A stretch of DNA of 23,256 nucleotides, taken from positions 1 through 23,256 of the IMG/VR virus record IMGVR_UViG_3300006875_000177. One strand, given 5' to 3'. A model generated the notes under the pieces. That model searched no databases, was not told the DNA's origin, and saw nothing but the letters and a program-made list of their open reading frames with translations. The translations under genes were made by a program, and so were the position numbers. This document shows positions 8,593 through 14,839 of this stretch, in pieces (within the stretch, counting starts at the first letter, position 1; the number at the start of each line of letters is the position of its first letter). The DNA comes from a virus.

Positions 8593-8618
8593 GAGAGGTA
8601 CCCTTCGGGGTACCTCTC
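8593..8618 (+). other. UUCG tetraloop hairpin upstream of gene 20
   Basis: An 11-bp perfect stem, GAGAGGTACCC (8593-8603) paired with GGGTACCTCTC (8608-8618), is closed by a TTCG loop. In RNA this would have the C(UUCG)G form, an exceptionally stable tetraloop known from T4 intercistronic regions. No T-run follows, and the gene 20 Shine-Dalgarno AAGGTG (8621-8626) begins two bases after the stem. It may be a processing or stability element, or may shield or present the portal ribosome-binding site. Confidence 0.88.
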
Positions 8619-8631
8619 AGAAGGTGATTAC

Positions 8632-10314
8632 ATGCCACGTTTATTTGGCTTTGAATTTGATTTCAATCGTAAGTCGTCGGCCCCAACTGCATCATTAGTC
8701 GCCCCAACCTCGAATACCGTTAGCTTTGTTCCACCGGATAATCAAGATGGCGCGCTCAATGTGCAATTTGGCACTGCTGGTGGCTACTTTGGATACTATC
8801 TCGATCTTGATGGCACGGTTGTTGATGACTTTCAACTCATCAACCGCTATCGAGAAATGCAGATTGTGGCTGAAGTTGATGAAGCTGTCGATCAAATCGT
8901 CAATGAACTTGTAGTGCAGGATGCGGATCGCATTCCCGTTTCACTGAATTTGGATTATGTGGATTTGGGAGAAGAATTCGAAGCCCGTCTACACGCAGAA
9001 TTTAACAACATTCTCAAGATGTTGAACTTCCACCGCGATGCATACAGCATTGTGCGTCAGTGGTATGTGGATGGCCGTCTCTATATGCACTGCGTCATCG
9101 ACGAAAAGAATCCCCAAGACGGTATTCAAGAACTACGCCTTGTCGATCCGCGCACGATTCGAAAAGTGCGTGAAGTGGCGCGCAAGCGTCATCAGCAAGG
9201 ACAGTTTGATATCGTAGAAGTTGTACGCGAGTACTTCGTCTACAACCCAATGGGGTTTGTGGCACCCTCGAACATTTCTGGTTCCACAAATCCCACAGCG
9301 GCATTACTGAATTATAACGGCATTCGTATCACTACCGATTCGATAGCGTTTTGCCCGTCAGGCCTGTACGACGCCAATAAGAAGACCGTGCTCTCATGGT
9401 TGCATAAGGCGATCAAGCCGCTCAATCTCCTACGCATGATTGAAGACTCATGCGTGGTGTATCGCGTCTCCCGTGCACCAGAACGTCGTGTGTTCTACAT
9501 TGACGTGGGTAATCTTCCCAAGCAAAAAGCGGAACAATATCTGTACGACATAATGCAGCGGTATCGTAATAAGCTGGTCTATGATGTGGGCACAGGTGAA
9601 ATTCGCGACGACCGCAAGTTCATGTCGATGCTGGAAGACTTTTGGTTGCCACGACGCGAAGGCGGAAAGGGTACCGAAATACAGACGCTACCTGCAGGGC
9701 AGAATCTATCGCAGATGGAAGATGTCGATTACTTCCGCAAGAAGTTGTACCGCGCTTTGGGATTGCCTCCGACGCGTACGGAATTCGGTCAAGGGTTTCA
9801 ACTGGGCCGCGCAACAGAAATCACTCGCGACGAATTGCGGTTTAGTAAGTTCGTACACCGTCTACAAACCCAATTTCAGTACTTGTTTGATCAACTACTT
9901 GAAAAACAATTGCGACTGAAAAAGGTCATGACTGAAGCGGAGTGGCACAAAATTAAGGATCAGATTCGCTACAAGTGGCAGCAAGATATGTATTTCGAAG
10001 AACTCAAAGAAAACGAAATCATGACGGCTCGCGTGAATCTCGCCACGTCACTGGAACCTTTTGTCGGCAAGTACTTCTCACAGCAATACATTCAGCGTGA
10101 AGTGTTCAAACTGACGGATGATGATCTATCCTCTATGCAAGCGGATATGGCAGATGAGTCGTCAGAAGCGTCATCATTTGATCGTGAAGCGGATGCCACA
10201 TTGCGCGATACCGATAGCAGTTCGGAAACTCGCGACAATACGGTACAGATTAACCCGGCAGCGAAATCGGATGTTGTACCTCCAGCATCGAAGACGACTG
10301 CAAATACTAAATAA
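8632..10314 (+). CDS. gp20: portal protein gp20
   Basis: This is the T4-type portal of 560 residues; a dodecamer at one vertex nucleates head assembly, docks the gp17 motor and later binds gp13/14. Family blocks seen are GTVVDDFQLINRYREM, EVDEAVDQIVNELVV, LNFHRDAYSIVRQWYVDGRL, the RLVDPRTIRKVREV block, EDFWLPRREGGKGTEIQTLP and YRALGLPPTR. The last ~60 residues are Ser/Asp/Thr-rich and probably disordered. The stop codon overlaps a CTAAATA motif. The start is fixed by the Shine-Dalgarno AAGGTG at 8621-8626. No sign of truncation. Confidence 0.97.
   Translation: MPRLFGFEFDFNRKSSAPTASLVAPTSNTVSFVPPDNQDGALNVQFGTAGGYFGYYLDLDGTVVDDFQLINRYREMQIVAEVDEAVDQIVNELVVQDADRIPVSLNLDYVDLGEEFEARLHAEFNNILKMLNFHRDAYSIVRQWYVDGRLYMHCVIDEKNPQDGIQELRLVDPRTIRKVREVARKRHQQGQFDIVEVVREYFVYNPMGFVAPSNISGSTNPTAALLNYNGIRITTDSIAFCPSGLYDANKKTVLSWLHKAIKPLNLLRMIEDSCVVYRVSRAPERRVFYIDVGNLPKQKAEQYLYDIMQRYRNKLVYDVGTGEIRDDRKFMSMLEDFWLPRREGGKGTEIQTLPAGQNLSQMEDVDYFRKKLYRALGLPPTRTEFGQGFQLGRATEITRDELRFSKFVHRLQTQFQYLFDQLLEKQLRLKKVMTEAEWHKIKDQIRYKWQQDMYFEELKENEIMTARVNLATSLEPFVGKYFSQQYIQREVFKLTDDDLSSMQADMADESSEASSFDREADATLRDTDSSSETRDNTVQINPAAKSDVVPPASKTTANTK
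10307..10313 (+). promoter_or_regulatory. putative late promoter CTAAATA at the gene 20 / 10323 junction
   Basis: An exact CTAAATA overlaps the end of gene 20, with 9 bases between it and the ATG at 10323. Initiation at the usual distance would give an mRNA with almost no leader, and no Shine-Dalgarno is present. Because it is also coding sequence (Thr-Lys-stop), chance occurrence is more likely here than at the other sites. Confidence 0.5.
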
Positions 10315-10322
10315 TACCAACT

Positions 10323-11009
10323 ATGGCCATCTCATCAGGAACCGCAAACGTTCAAATTCTCATCGACACGTCGTCACGACTCGTCGCTCGTTTTTTGTAT
10401 TACACCAGTAACGGGGCGAACGAGACGGATTCACTAAAGATCAATGTGTCTACTCTTGCGGCTCGGGCATATTCATTGGTGGTCGCAAACAGCAATGTGT
10501 ATGTTCAACCCGGTGCCGTTGTTGTGGGTACCACCAGCAATGCGCATGCAATCGTATCGGAATGGAACAAAGCCGTCAACACCGCAGTAATCACTGCCCT
10601 GACAGGAAACACCGCATTTGCGGATAATGAAGTGCTGACGTTTACGTTTGGCAATACTACATTGGGCACCTGTAATTCCAAGAGTTCGAGCGCATTTGTC
10701 ACGCCAGCAAGAAACTTGGATATCACAAGTGTGTGGTATTCCATCAGTGCGGGTATGACGGTAGAATTAGGGTTCGGTGGCGCCTATGCGAACTCAACTG
10801 CGTATGTTGCTCCGTCAATGCTCTTATCCGGTTCCGGATATTTTGGCAAGAATGCGCTACCTGCACAACTCGATAATCCCGTGCTCAACCCGACTGGAAA
10901 TTTTTACATCAGCACATATAACGATGGTACATTAGGTACAGCACTGTCATACACCGTGATCACGGAATTCCGCAAGACTGCGGGATTTGTTGCCGTACCC
11001 GGATACTAA
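10323..11009 (+). CDS. unidentified probable virion protein between portal and prohead genes
   Basis: This is a 228-residue protein I cannot assign to a named family. It is rich in Ala, Asn, Ser, Thr, Val and Gly with few charged residues, a composition usual for surface-exposed beta-sandwich virion proteins. Residues about 61-107 (VQPGAVVVGTTSNAHAIVSE onward) resemble the modules inserted in gp13 and gp14. A C-terminal region has alternating aromatic and small residues (YFGKNALPAQLDNPVLNPTG). No signal peptide or membrane segment is seen. It sits where T4 has its prohead core genes 67/68, but it does not look like an acidic core protein. A head decoration or neck-associated structural role is an inference from position and composition. 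Confidence 0.82.
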   Translation: MAISSGTANVQILIDTSSRLVARFLYYTSNGANETDSLKINVSTLAARAYSLVVANSNVYVQPGAVVVGTTSNAHAIVSEWNKAVNTAVITALTGNTAFADNEVLTFTFGNTTLGTCNSKSSSAFVTPARNLDITSVWYSISAGMTVELGFGGAYANSTAYVAPSMLLSGSGYFGKNALPAQLDNPVLNPTGNFYISTYNDGTLGTALSYTVITEFRKTAGFVAVPGY

Positions 11010-11022
11010 TAGAGGAAGCATC

Positions 11023-11331
11023 ATGAATTCACTTTCACAACTCATTCAGAACGTCAAGTCGGCCTCGTGGTCGAACGCAAATCAAGTGTTTGCAGAGATT
11101 ATGCAGCAGAAGGTTGCGGATCGTTTGGCATCAGAACGTCAGACGATTTTCAAGGAAGAAGCCGATGCATCGGCTTCAGCCGATGACATCAAGTATCAAG
11201 AATACTTTCGTGGCATGCTGAAGAAGCACGGCTATGACTCGCCTGCGGATATTCCGGATGACAAGAAAAACGAATTCTTTAAGTCGGTTGATGCGGGATA
11301 TCAAGCCAAAGATGAGTCGTGGAAGAAGTAA
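11023..11331 (+). CDS. small prohead-core-like protein (unassigned)
   Basis: This is a 102-residue, mostly helical, charged protein. I chose the ATG at 11023 rather than the in-frame upstream one at 10987 because AGAGGAAG at 11011-11018 is a good ribosome-binding site and the upstream start would overlap the previous gene. The C-terminal part, YFRGMLKKHGYDSPADIPDD followed by KKNEFFKSVD, is a helix-loop-helix pattern that I recall from small proteins of many myoviruses, function unknown to me. It lies between the portal region and the protease gene 21, the position of T4 genes 67 and 68. A prohead core role is therefore plausible but inferred only from synteny and composition. Confidence 0.8.
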   Translation: MNSLSQLIQNVKSASWSNANQVFAEIMQQKVADRLASERQTIFKEEADASASADDIKYQEYFRGMLKKHGYDSPADIPDDKKNEFFKSVDAGYQAKDESWKK

Positions 11332-11358
11332 CGATTTTCTTTTTCTAGGAAAACACTC

Positions 11359-12036
11359 ATGAAATTCATTACCGAAGTGTTCGAACGTGTCACCCCGCTG
11401 ATTGAAGCGGTCGACAACGGTTCGAAAAACTATCAGATTGAAGGCGTTTTTCTTCAGTCAGAAGTCAAAAATCGCAACGGTCGCATTTATCCCTATGCGG
11501 TGCTAGAGCGTGAAGTCGAACGCTATAACCGCGAATACGTGCAGCAGAATCGTGCACTTGGCGAGTTGGGGCATCCTGATTCTCCACACATCAATCTGGA
11601 TCGAGTGTCGCACATGATCACCAAGTTGGTGCCAAACGGCACCGATTTCGTTGGGCGTGCGAAGATCATGGATACCCCATACGGCAAAATCGTCAAGTCG
11701 TTCATCGACGAAGGTGTCAAGTTTGGTGTGTCGTCACGCGGTGTCGGGTCATTGCACGATAATGACGACGCAGCGGTCGTAGGAGAAGACTTCTATCTCG
11801 CTACCGCAGCAGACATCGTTGCAGACCCAAGTGCTCCTGAAGCGTTTGTACACGGTTTACGTGAACAGCGTGAATGGGTGTGGGATAACGGCGTGCTCTC
11901 ACCGGCAGCCGTTGAACGGTTAGAGCGGCAGTTGCATGCCGCCTCGGTGAAAACGGTGCCGCAGCGCAAGCACATTGAAAGTGCGGTGTTCGAATCGTTT
12001 ATGAAGGCATTACGTCAAGGTACAACTATTTCATAG
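11359..12036 (+). CDS. gp21: prohead maturation protease gp21
   Basis: This is a T4 gp21-type serine protease of 225 residues. It cleaves the scaffold and the N-terminus of the capsid protein after assembly, then destroys itself. The fold resembles herpesvirus assemblins. Visible are the IEGVFLQSEVKNRNGRIYP block, catalytic His72 in GELGHP, and catalytic Ser at 125/126 in GVSSRG followed by VGSL, matching the T4 pattern GELNHP and GVSSRG. The region DIVADPSAPEAFV also matches. The Shine-Dalgarno is TAGGA at 11346-11350. It is followed by its substrates gp22 and gp23, as in T4. Confidence 0.96.
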   Translation: MKFITEVFERVTPLIEAVDNGSKNYQIEGVFLQSEVKNRNGRIYPYAVLEREVERYNREYVQQNRALGELGHPDSPHINLDRVSHMITKLVPNGTDFVGRAKIMDTPYGKIVKSFIDEGVKFGVSSRGVGSLHDNDDAAVVGEDFYLATAADIVADPSAPEAFVHGLREQREWVWDNGVLSPAAVERLERQLHAASVKTVPQRKHIESAVFESFMKALRQGTTIS

Positions 12037-12048
12037 AACTGCGTTTTA

Positions 12049-12055
12049 CTAAATA
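12049..12055 (+). promoter_or_regulatory. putative late promoter CTAAATA upstream of gene 22
   Basis: CTAAATA lies in the 68-base gap between genes 21 and 22, inside a 12-base block TTTTACTAAATA (12044-12055) that is repeated exactly before gene 23 (13382-13393). The gene 22 ATG lies 49 bases downstream, and a strong AGAGGAG (12091-12097) ribosome-binding site follows. Confidence 0.8.
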
Positions 12056-12058
12056 AAA

Positions 12059-12084
12059 TCTGTGGTTCATTTGAATTCCACAGA
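12059..12084 (+). other. stem-loop at predicted 5' end of gene 22 leader
   Basis: TCTGTGG (12059-12065) pairs with CCACAGA (12078-12084). Inside this, TTC and GAA can pair around an ATTT loop, with a two-base bulge. It begins about 4 bases after the late promoter, so it would lie at or very near the mRNA 5' end. There it could stabilise the scaffold transcript. No T-run follows. Confidence 0.6.
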
Positions 12085-12104
12085 ACAGTTAGAGGAGATA
12101 CCCA

Positions 12105-13373
12105 ATGAGCGAGTTAGTCAATCCCGTTTCAGCGGCTCAGTTGCAGCATCGCAATCAAGAGCCGTCACATCTTGGTGGCGCGTCGTTCGACGATCTGGGC
12201 GGCACAACACCTGAGACAGAACCCAATGCTGCTAAGATTGACGCCGCGAAGGGTGTCAAAGGGCAGGATACATCCATTCCACGTTCAGTGGCCGCAGAGC
12301 CTTCACACCTGAAGGGCGTTGTGGAAGACGACGAGAAGGAAGTGGAAGTGGCGTTTGGCGACGACGAGGTCAAGGCCGAAGAGGTTGACGATCTCGACAA
12401 GGCGCTCGACGAAGCGATGGAAGACGAGCCGGCGAAAGTTGACGTGAAGGTCGACGAAGAAGCCGACGACGACGAAAAGAAGATCGCTGAAGAGGCCGAC
12501 GACGAGAAGAAGGCAGACGACGTGCACGAGAGTGCGGATGCGGATGCTGACGACGAGAAGAAGATGGATGAGGAAGCCGACGACGAGAAGAAGATGGACG
12601 AGGAAGACGACGACGAGAAGAAGGTCGAAGAGTCAGTCTCCATTCGCGTCAAGATGCCAAAAGCAAACATCTTCGAGAGCGCCGGATTCGATGCGTCACA
12701 GCAAAAGCGCGTGGCCGCAATCTTCGAGAGCGCCATCAAGGATACCACCAAGCAGGTGAGCACGAAGTTGAACGAGCACTACAAGGCTCGCTACTCGCAG
12801 AAGCTCGCGGTTGCGGAACAGAAGCTCACGGATCGTCTGAACACCTACCTGTCGGTGGTGGTCGAGACGTGGATGGAAGAGAATCGCGTGAACGTGCGCA
12901 AGAACCTGCGTACAGAACTCGCGGAAAATTTCTTGAATGGTCTTCAGTCACTGTTCAAGGAAAGCTACATTGACGTGCCGGAAAGCAAGGTTGATGTGGT
13001 CGAGACGTTGACTTCGCGTGTTGAAGCTCTGGAAACAAAGCTGAACGAAGAACACACGAAGAACTTGAAGTTGCGTCGGTTGGCAGAAGCCGCAAACAAG
13101 AAGCGTATTGTTGCGGAGTTTGCTCGTAATATGAGTGAAACACAAGCGGCGAAGCTGGCTAAGCTCGCTGAAAACACTGATTATGTGGATGCGAAAGACT
13201 TCCGTGAGAAGTTGGGGATGTTGAAGGAAAGTTACTTCGGTGCAAAGGAAACAAAGATGGACCGACTGCCTGAGGAAAATGTGCAGGTGGTTAGTGAGAA
13301 TACTACCAAGGTGAAGAGCGAAGCGGATGCGGTGGCAGACGCGATCTCTCGTCAGGTGAAGTCAAACTGGTAA
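12105..13373 (+). CDS. gp22: prohead core scaffold protein gp22
   Basis: This is a T4 gp22-type scaffolding protein of 422 residues, longer than T4 gp22 because of an acidic insertion. Residues about 73-178 are extremely rich in Asp, Glu and Lys, with tandem DDEKKMDEE units. Residues 185-422 are a long helical core containing the family block VVETWMEENRVNVRKNLRTE and AENFLNGLQSLFKE. The motif EPSHLGG/EPSHLKG occurs twice near the N-terminus (residues about 19-25 and 65-71). The protein forms the inner core on which gp23 assembles and is degraded by gp21. It has its own late promoter and a strong Shine-Dalgarno. The Ser-rich frame on the opposite strand is a complement artefact. Confidence 0.9.
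   Translation: MSELVNPVSAAQLQHRNQEPSHLGGASFDDLGGTTPETEPNAAKIDAAKGVKGQDTSIPRSVAAEPSHLKGVVEDDEKEVEVAFGDDEVKAEEVDDLDKALDEAMEDEPAKVDVKVDEEADDDEKKIAEEADDEKKADDVHESADADADDEKKMDEEADDEKKMDEEDDDEKKVEESVSIRVKMPKANIFESAGFDASQQKRVAAIFESAIKDTTKQVSTKLNEHYKARYSQKLAVAEQKLTDRLNTYLSVVVETWMEENRVNVRKNLRTELAENFLNGLQSLFKESYIDVPESKVDVVETLTSRVEALETKLNEEHTKNLKLRRLAEAANKKRIVAEFARNMSETQAAKLAKLAENTDYVDAKDFREKLGMLKESYFGAKETKMDRLPEENVQVVSENTTKVKSEADAVADAISRQVKSNW
12549..12632 (+). repeat. 30-bp tandem repeats in scaffold gene 22
   Basis: Units starting at 12549, 12579 and 12609 (the last partial) begin with GACGACGAGAAGAAG and encode a 10-residue acidic/basic unit, DDEKKMDEEA or a variant. Less perfect copies precede it from about 12462. 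The first 21 bases of each full unit are almost identical, so the array is likely to expand and contract. Confidence 0.88.
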
Positions 13374-13386
13374 CAGTTGGATTTTA

Positions 13387-13393
13387 CTAAATA
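13387..13393 (+). promoter_or_regulatory. putative late promoter CTAAATA upstream of gene 23
   Basis: CTAAATA lies between genes 22 and 23 within TTTTACTAAATA, identical over 12 bases to the gene 22 promoter region. The capsid gene ATG is 45 bases downstream and is preceded by TAGGAG (13424-13429). A dedicated strong late promoter is expected for the most abundant virion protein. Confidence 0.82.
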
Positions 13394-13401
13394 GTTTTCA
13401 C

Positions 13402-13419
13402 GCGATGTCATAGACACGC
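13402..13419 (+). other. stem-loop at predicted 5' end of gene 23 leader
   Basis: GCG (13402-13404) pairs with CGC (13417-13419), and TGTC (13406-13409) with GACA (13413-13416), with a bulged A and an ATA loop. Five T residues follow (13420-13424), directly before the Shine-Dalgarno. It starts about 9 bases after the late promoter element. It could be a 5' stabiliser of the capsid mRNA or a weak attenuator. Confidence 0.5.
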
Positions 13420-13438
13420 TTTTTAGGAGTTAACTACA

Positions 13439-14758
13439 ATGGCCGATTTTCTGTCAGAAGACGTTAAGAACAAGTGGTCGAAGGTGATCAATCACCCCGA
13501 TCTGCCCGAAATCAAGGAGTCGTGGAAGAAGAAGGTCACCACGATGATGCTGGAGAACACCGCCCGCGAAATGGCGAAGGCTCAGCAGATCAACGAAGAT
13601 GCTCCCGCGAACCAGTCGGGTGCGTTTCCGAGTGCGACGAACCTTAAGGGTTTTGATCCGATCCTGATCTCCCTGATTCGCCGTGCAATGCCGAATCTGA
13701 TCGCGTACGATCTGTGCGGCGTGCAGCCGATGACGGGCCCGACGGGTCTGATCTTCGCAATGAAGTCGAAGTACTCGTCACAGGGTGGCGATGAAGCTCT
13801 GTTCTATGAGGCGAACACTGCGTTCGCGTCAGCAGGCCTCGGTAGCCCTGCATCACAGACAGGCACACTGCCGTCAGGTAACTCGTCGGCGCTGTCGAAC
13901 AGCACCAACTATACCTACGCCGGTGGTATGTCAACGCTCGTGGGTGAAGGTCTTGGTACCTCAGGCAACACCGCAATCCCCGAGATGGCATTCTCCATCG
14001 ACAAGGTGACGGTGACTGCAAAGACCCGTAAGCTGAAGGCAGAATACACCATCGAAATCGCTCAGGATCTGAAGGCGGTTCATGGTCTGGATGCTGAGAC
14101 TGAGCTTGCGAACATTCTATCGGCGGAAATCCTCGCGGAAATCAACCGTGAGATCATCCGCACGATCTACTTCGGTGCCGTTGCTGGCGCAAACAACAAC
14201 GTTGCGACCGCGGGCGTGTTCGACCTCGATACGGATTCGGATGGCCGCTGGATGGTTGAGCGGTTCAAGGGTCTGTTCTTCCAGATCGAGCGCGATGCCA
14301 ACGCAATCGCAAAGGCCACCCGTCGTGGCAAGGGTAACATCGTGCTCTGCTCGTCAGACGTCGCGAGTGCCCTCGCTGCTGCGGATTTCCTGAGCTACGA
14401 CAGTGCGTATGACGCCAAGCTGTCGGTGGACGACACGGGTTCGACCTATGTCGGTACTCTGCAGGGTCGCTACAAGGTCTACATCGATCCGTACGCACCT
14501 GTGAACGATGCTCAGCACTTCGTGGTGGGCTATCGCGGTAACAGCCCGTATGATGCAGGTTTGTTCTACTGCCCGTACGTGCCGCTGCAGATGCTCCGCG
14601 CACAGGATCCGAACAGCTTCCAGCCGAAGATCGGCTTCCAGACCCGCTACGGCGTGGTTGCGAATCCGTTCAGCAACGCTGACGGCACTTCGGATGGTTC
14701 GATTGTGTCACGTTCGAATCAGTACTATCGGCTGGTCAACGTAAGAAATCTAATGTAG
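13439..14758 (+). CDS. gp23: major capsid protein gp23
   Basis: This is a T4 gp23-type HK97-fold capsid protein of 439 residues, shorter than T4 gp23 (521) because it lacks part of the T4 insertion region. Conserved blocks include LIRRAMPNLIAYDLCGVQPM, GPTGLIFAMKSKY, KTRKLKAEYTIEIAQDLKAV, HGLDAE, SAEILAEINREI, GRYKVYIDPYA and GFQTRYGVVANPFS. The N-terminal propeptide has a candidate gp21 cleavage site of the I/L-x-E type at I51-N52-E53, just before DAPANQS, where T4 has its site near residue 65. It is followed by a strong intrinsic terminator. No vertex-protein paralogue (gene 24) follows; gp23 may also occupy vertices. Confidence 0.98.
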   Translation: MADFLSEDVKNKWSKVINHPDLPEIKESWKKKVTTMMLENTAREMAKAQQINEDAPANQSGAFPSATNLKGFDPILISLIRRAMPNLIAYDLCGVQPMTGPTGLIFAMKSKYSSQGGDEALFYEANTAFASAGLGSPASQTGTLPSGNSSALSNSTNYTYAGGMSTLVGEGLGTSGNTAIPEMAFSIDKVTVTAKTRKLKAEYTIEIAQDLKAVHGLDAETELANILSAEILAEINREIIRTIYFGAVAGANNNVATAGVFDLDTDSDGRWMVERFKGLFFQIERDANAIAKATRRGKGNIVLCSSDVASALAAADFLSYDSAYDAKLSVDDTGSTYVGTLQGRYKVYIDPYAPVNDAQHFVVGYRGNSPYDAGLFYCPYVPLQMLRAQDPNSFQPKIGFQTRYGVVANPFSNADGTSDGSIVSRSNQYYRLVNVRNLM

Positions 14759-14759
14759 T

Positions 14760-14786
14760 AAAAAGTGTACACTTTGATAGTGTACG
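14760..14786 (-). terminator. candidate intrinsic terminator for the HNH gene transcript
   Basis: GTACACT (14768-14774) and AGTGTAC (14780-14786) form a 7-bp stem with a 5-base loop. Read on the minus strand, the stem is followed after two bases by five T residues (complement of 14761-14765). It therefore looks like a modest terminator for leftward transcription from the HNH gene, placed two bases before the gene 23 stop codon is reached. The short stem makes this tentative. Confidence 0.5.
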
Positions 14787-14797
14787 CGTAACATGGC

Positions 14798-14839
14798 CGC
14801 CGTGGAGTTTATTCAGACTCCACGGCGGTTTTCTTTTTC
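14798..14839 (+). terminator. strong intrinsic terminator after gene 23
   Basis: A perfect 12-bp GC-rich stem, CCGCCGTGGAGT (14798-14809) with ACTCCACGGCGG (14818-14829), and an 8-base loop are followed by TTTTCTTTTT. This is a textbook rho-independent terminator for the capsid transcript. Its 3' arm and T-run are also the last codons of the minus-strand HNH gene. Confidence 0.93.

Noticed and set aside
10987-11022. Upstream in-frame start for the small prohead-core-like gene
   Set aside because: It overlaps the end of the preceding gene and lacks a ribosome-binding site; AGAGGAAG is placed correctly for the ATG at 11023.
11332-11350. T-rich stretch after the small core-like gene considered as a terminator
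   Set aside because: No stable hairpin precedes the T-run, and the next gene follows at once with its ribosome-binding site in the same stretch.
12155-12763. 202-residue minus-strand frame made largely of Ser and Phe
   Set aside because: It is the complement of the acidic GAC/GAG/AAG repeat in gene 22, has no ribosome-binding site, and its composition is explained by the coding strand.
14265-14603. 112-residue minus-strand frame opposite the capsid gene
   Set aside because: It is Arg/Ser/His-rich with no motifs and no start signals, and lies wholly within the highly conserved gene 23.
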